The notes under the pieces: model-generated
Told to the model about the DNA's origin: nothing
The model's input: only the letters and a program-made list of their open reading frames with translations
Databases searched by the model: none
Made by a program: the position numbers and the translations under genes
Shown here: positions 4,927 through 6,753 of the stretch, in pieces
Layout of the letters: each line of letters begins with the position of its first letter
How positions within the stretch are numbered: position 1 is the stretch's first letter
Source of the DNA: Candidatus Saccharimonadota bacterium
Lineage (GTDB): Bacteria > Patescibacteriota > Saccharimonadia > Saccharimonadales > Saccharimonadaceae
Assembly (NCBI GenBank): GCA_028289185.1
Contig: JAQGGV010000079.1
Span: forward strand, 1-6,753
DNA: 6,753 bases
Reading direction: 5' to 3'

Positions 4927-5421
4927 ATGAATATCAACATGTCTGCCGGGACCGGAGTCGGTCCAACCCAACTCGCTGCCTTTGACCATGCGCTCGTGAA
5001 CGCTGGCGTTGCTAATTTCAATATCCTTTACCTGAGTTCCGTACTTCCCCCAGGCAGCAATGTCACCGTTATCGACGAGCCTCATGCCCCTGAAGGCGAT
5101 TGGGGCGATAAACTATACGTTGTCATGGCACAAATGCGCACATCCCAACGCAACCAAGAAGCCTGGGCCGGTATTGGCTGGATCCAAGACGAGGAAACCA
5201 AAAAAGGCCTCCTGGTCGAACATGAAGGCCACACTGAGGGTGAAGTCCGTGCAGATATCCAAAACAGCTTACAAGCACTTGCTCAGAACCGTGGCATGAA
5301 GTTTGGCCCAATCAACATGCATGTTGTTGGCAAAAAATGTGTTTCATTACCTGTATGCGCACTTGTCGTCGCAGTATTCGAAACAGAGCCTTGGCACACT
5401 CGCCAAGCCGAAAATAACTAG
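4927..5421 (+). CDS. Pyruvoyl-dependent arginine decarboxylase
   Basis: The 164-residue product has the length and pattern of the PvlArgDC family, which converts arginine to agmatine and CO2 with a pyruvoyl group made by self-cleavage. The processing site is visible as ILYLSSVLPPGS. By family knowledge the chain breaks between the two serines (Ser37-Ser38), and the second becomes the pyruvoyl group at the start of the larger chain. Other family features are the glycine-rich N-terminus SAGTGVGPTQLAAFDHAL, AWAGIGWI (79-86) and an acidic segment EHEGHTEGEVRADI (98-111). The C-terminus VCALVVAVFETEPW closes the fold. The enzyme is cytosolic and can feed polyamine synthesis or acid and arginine handling; no agmatine-using gene is in the window. 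The stop TAG (5419-5421) interlocks with the stop of the convergent gene in a shared CTAG. The substrate is assigned by family, not tested. Confidence 0.92.
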   Translation: MNINMSAGTGVGPTQLAAFDHALVNAGVANFNILYLSSVLPPGSNVTVIDEPHAPEGDWGDKLYVVMAQMRTSQRNQEAWAGIGWIQDEETKKGLLVEHEGHTEGEVRADIQNSLQALAQNRGMKFGPINMHVVGKKCVSLPVCALVVAVFETEPWHTRQAENN

Positions 5422-6503
5422 ACTAGTTCAGCTTTTATGTTCAGCGCCGCAACAGCTTGCTCCAGATCGGCGGATTCATCGATGGCCATCTGTTCGTCGT
5501 AGTGGGCATCAAGCGGGTCATAATCAATGATTGCATTTTCTTTTGCAGCTCTGATCTTTTTCTGTTCGTCATGGTAAAGCGCCATGCGCGTACCAGTGTA
5601 GATCATCGCAACAGCTGCGCTACCCATAGCCAAGTTACCAACCGGTGCTTCCAGTGGGTTCACGACATTCATATGTGTGAGTTCCGTATATGCCCAACCG
5701 ATACCGTGCATGCCCCTACCTATCGTATTGGGAAAGTGGCGATTCAGCACACGAATACCCTCGGCTGGACCAACCCACGTGAGACCAATAGCGGCACCAA
5801 GCTCAGCAATACGTCCAGTTGATGGTGGATTGTCATTCATCGTTTCACCCATAACAACACCGTTGGTGCCAATTGCGTTGACTGCACCGACATTGACAAT
5901 TCGTTTACCAATGAATGCAACGGCTTTATTATCAGTTTCATCGAGTTTTTCGCCGGCTTTTGCAACACCATCACCGACTTTTCCGATAAGCATATAGGGG
6001 GTATTCACGAAGGTAGAGATAGCCTTACGTACACCGATCATGTCTTTTTGTTTTTCATCGACATAGGCTCCGCTATCCTGAAATACAGCGCGAAGTTTGT
6101 TGTTGCGCGCAATCAGTGAACCGGTTATCAAAACCTCTGCCTCGATAATTGCGAGAGTTCCAAGGTCTTCTATAGCTTTTTTCTGCATAGGTGTTTTGTG
6201 TTCAAGACTCGTAGCCCAACTATCCAGGCCGTTATAGACTTTTGCCATGGCGGCGTCCGATGCAGCAAGTTCATAAACGGGAATTAACATGACAGCTGCA
6301 ACACCGGCAATGCCAAGAGTACGGCCAATCTTGCCCCTCAATCCTTCAAAACGGCTTTTCTGGTCCTTATCCTGGTCCAGTGAAGAGGTGTCGGCGTGTT
6401 CAACTTGCTCCATAACCCGTACATGCTCGTCAAAAGGAAGCATATAATCAGTATCATAGTCTTGCGCATTGGATGATGGATCAGTCTCTCGTCGATGCTT
6501 CAT
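5418..6503 (-). CDS. Orphan membrane protein, unknown function
   Basis: This 361-residue protein was not recognised. The first 60 residues are acidic and polar (TDPSSNAQDYDTDYMLPFDE), ending in a basic patch RFEGLRGKIGR. Likely membrane helices follow at about 62-81, 113-131, 234-252 and 290-309, and a weaker hydrophobic stretch at 202-218. The central region (140-200) is amphipathic, with IGKVGDGVAKAGEKLDETDN. The C-terminal 50 residues are again charged and acidic. Both long charged ends are probably cytoplasmic if the helix number is even. The ATG at 6503 lies 8 nt after a perfect TATAAT, so the start is well supported. The gene diverges from a response regulator and converges on arginine decarboxylase, with which it shares a 4-bp CTAG stop overlap. 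It may be a lineage-specific envelope protein. No function is proposed. Confidence 0.85.
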   Translation of the reverse strand: MKHRRETDPSSNAQDYDTDYMLPFDEHVRVMEQVEHADTSSLDQDKDQKSRFEGLRGKIGRTLGIAGVAAVMLIPVYELAASDAAMAKVYNGLDSWATSLEHKTPMQKKAIEDLGTLAIIEAEVLITGSLIARNNKLRAVFQDSGAYVDEKQKDMIGVRKAISTFVNTPYMLIGKVGDGVAKAGEKLDETDNKAVAFIGKRIVNVGAVNAIGTNGVVMGETMNDNPPSTGRIAELGAAIGLTWVGPAEGIRVLNRHFPNTIGRGMHGIGWAYTELTHMNVVNPLEAPVGNLAMGSAAVAMIYTGTRMALYHDEQKKIRAAKENAIIDYDPLDAHYDEQMAIDESADLEQAVAALNIKAELV

Positions 6504-6511
6504 ATCGGTCT

Positions 6512-6540
6512 ATTATAGCATAAAGGGTATTATTTTGCAA
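6512..6540 (-). promoter_or_regulatory. Promoter of the orphan membrane protein gene
   Basis: On the minus strand a perfect -10 TATAAT (6512-6517) and a -35 TTGCAA (6535-6540, 4 of 6) are separated by 17 nt. The -10 ends 8 nt before the ATG at 6503, with no Shine-Dalgarno sequence between, so the transcript should be leaderless or nearly so. Confidence 0.85.
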
Positions 6541-6542
6541 TA

Positions 6543-6572
6543 CTTACAGGTGTTCTACATATAGTTTATAAT
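6543..6572 (+). promoter_or_regulatory. Promoter of the response regulator gene
   Basis: A perfect TATAAT (6567-6572) ends 9 nt before the ATG at 6582. CTTACA (6543-6548, 4 of 6) is the best -35 at 18-nt spacing. It lies only 2 nt from the -35 of the divergent gene, so the two promoters almost touch and should compete or share a regulator. Confidence 0.75.
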
Positions 6573-6581
6573 GGTGACAAT

Positions 6582-6753
6582 ATGACAAAAATCGCCATTA
6601 TCGAAGATGATCCAGTAATCAACCAAATGTACCGCATGAAGTTCGAGGCCGACGGTTTCGACGTCCAAGTTGCCGACAATGGCAAGTCTGGTATCGCAAT
6701 GGTGGAATCATTTATGCCAAACCTGATTCTGCTAGACCTACAGATGCCAGAAA
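6582..6753 (+). CDS. Response regulator receiver domain (5' part only)
   Basis: The first 57 residues of a CheY-like receiver domain are visible before the window ends. The strand-1 acidic pocket is IIEDD (Glu8, Asp9, Asp10), the N-terminal helix follows with NQMYRMKFEADGF, and the phospho-accepting Asp52 is in LILLDLQMPE. Key residues so far are intact, so it should be phosphorylated by a histidine kinase. The output domain, if any, lies outside the window, so it may be a DNA-binding regulator or a receiver-only protein. The kinase encoded at 1048-2556 is a possible partner but is not adjacent. The start is fixed by the TATAAT 9 nt upstream. Confidence 0.95.
   Translation, partial: MTKIAIIEDDPVINQMYRMKFEADGFDVQVADNGKSGIAMVESFMPNLILLDLQMPE

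Noticed and set aside
1..6753. CRISPR array, insertion sequence, phage or defence island
   Set aside because: There are no regularly spaced direct repeats, no transposase, integrase or nuclease motifs, and no terminal inverted repeats. Genes read as ordinary chromosomal content.

Overview
The window looks like chromosomal DNA of a Patescibacteria/CPR bacterium, most likely a Saccharibacteria (TM7)-like lineage. This is inferred from three things. A wall-anchored surface protein ends in LPTTG plus a hydrophobic segment and a basic tail. TGA acts as an ordinary stop at 4853-4855, which argues against the UGA-Gly code of Gracilibacteria/Absconditabacteria. Genes are tightly packed, many are hypothetical, and several have almost no 5' leader. 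The lineage was not tested by any search.

Layout. 1-648 (+) is the 3' end of a DUF11-like sortase-anchored surface protein, followed by a strong hairpin terminator at 693-723. 724-897 is non-coding but rich in inverted repeats. 898-1116 (+) is a 72-aa basic single-pass membrane protein. It overlaps, tail to tail and in codon register, the end of a GAF-type sensor histidine kinase on the other strand (2556-1048, -). The kinase is the last gene of a minus-strand operon: an 8-TM membrane protein (3820-2993), an unrecognised 141-aa soluble protein (2993-2568) and the kinase. From the same intergenic region, 3914-4855 (+) runs the other way and encodes a DUF2156/LPG-synthase-C type acyltransferase-fold protein. 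It is followed by a pyruvoyl-dependent arginine decarboxylase (4927-5421, +). 5418-6503 (-) is an orphan membrane protein whose stop codon interlocks with that of the decarboxylase. 6582-6753 (+) is the start of a response regulator, cut by the window end.

How the parts may work together. The minus-strand operon reads as a split sensor: a membrane sensing module without its own output domain, a small possible adaptor, and a soluble kinase without membrane segments. It shares a divergent, back-to-back promoter region with the acyltransferase-like gene, and the arginine decarboxylase lies just beyond, so local co-regulation is plausible but unproven. The response regulator about 4 kb away is a candidate partner for the kinase.

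The most general signal is in the promoters. Every gene that begins a transcription unit and whose start is visible (898, 3820, 3914, 4927, 6503, 6582) has a -10-like box ending only 6-10 nt before its ATG. This implies leaderless or near-leaderless mRNAs. The operon-internal gene at 2993 instead has a clear Shine-Dalgarno sequence.
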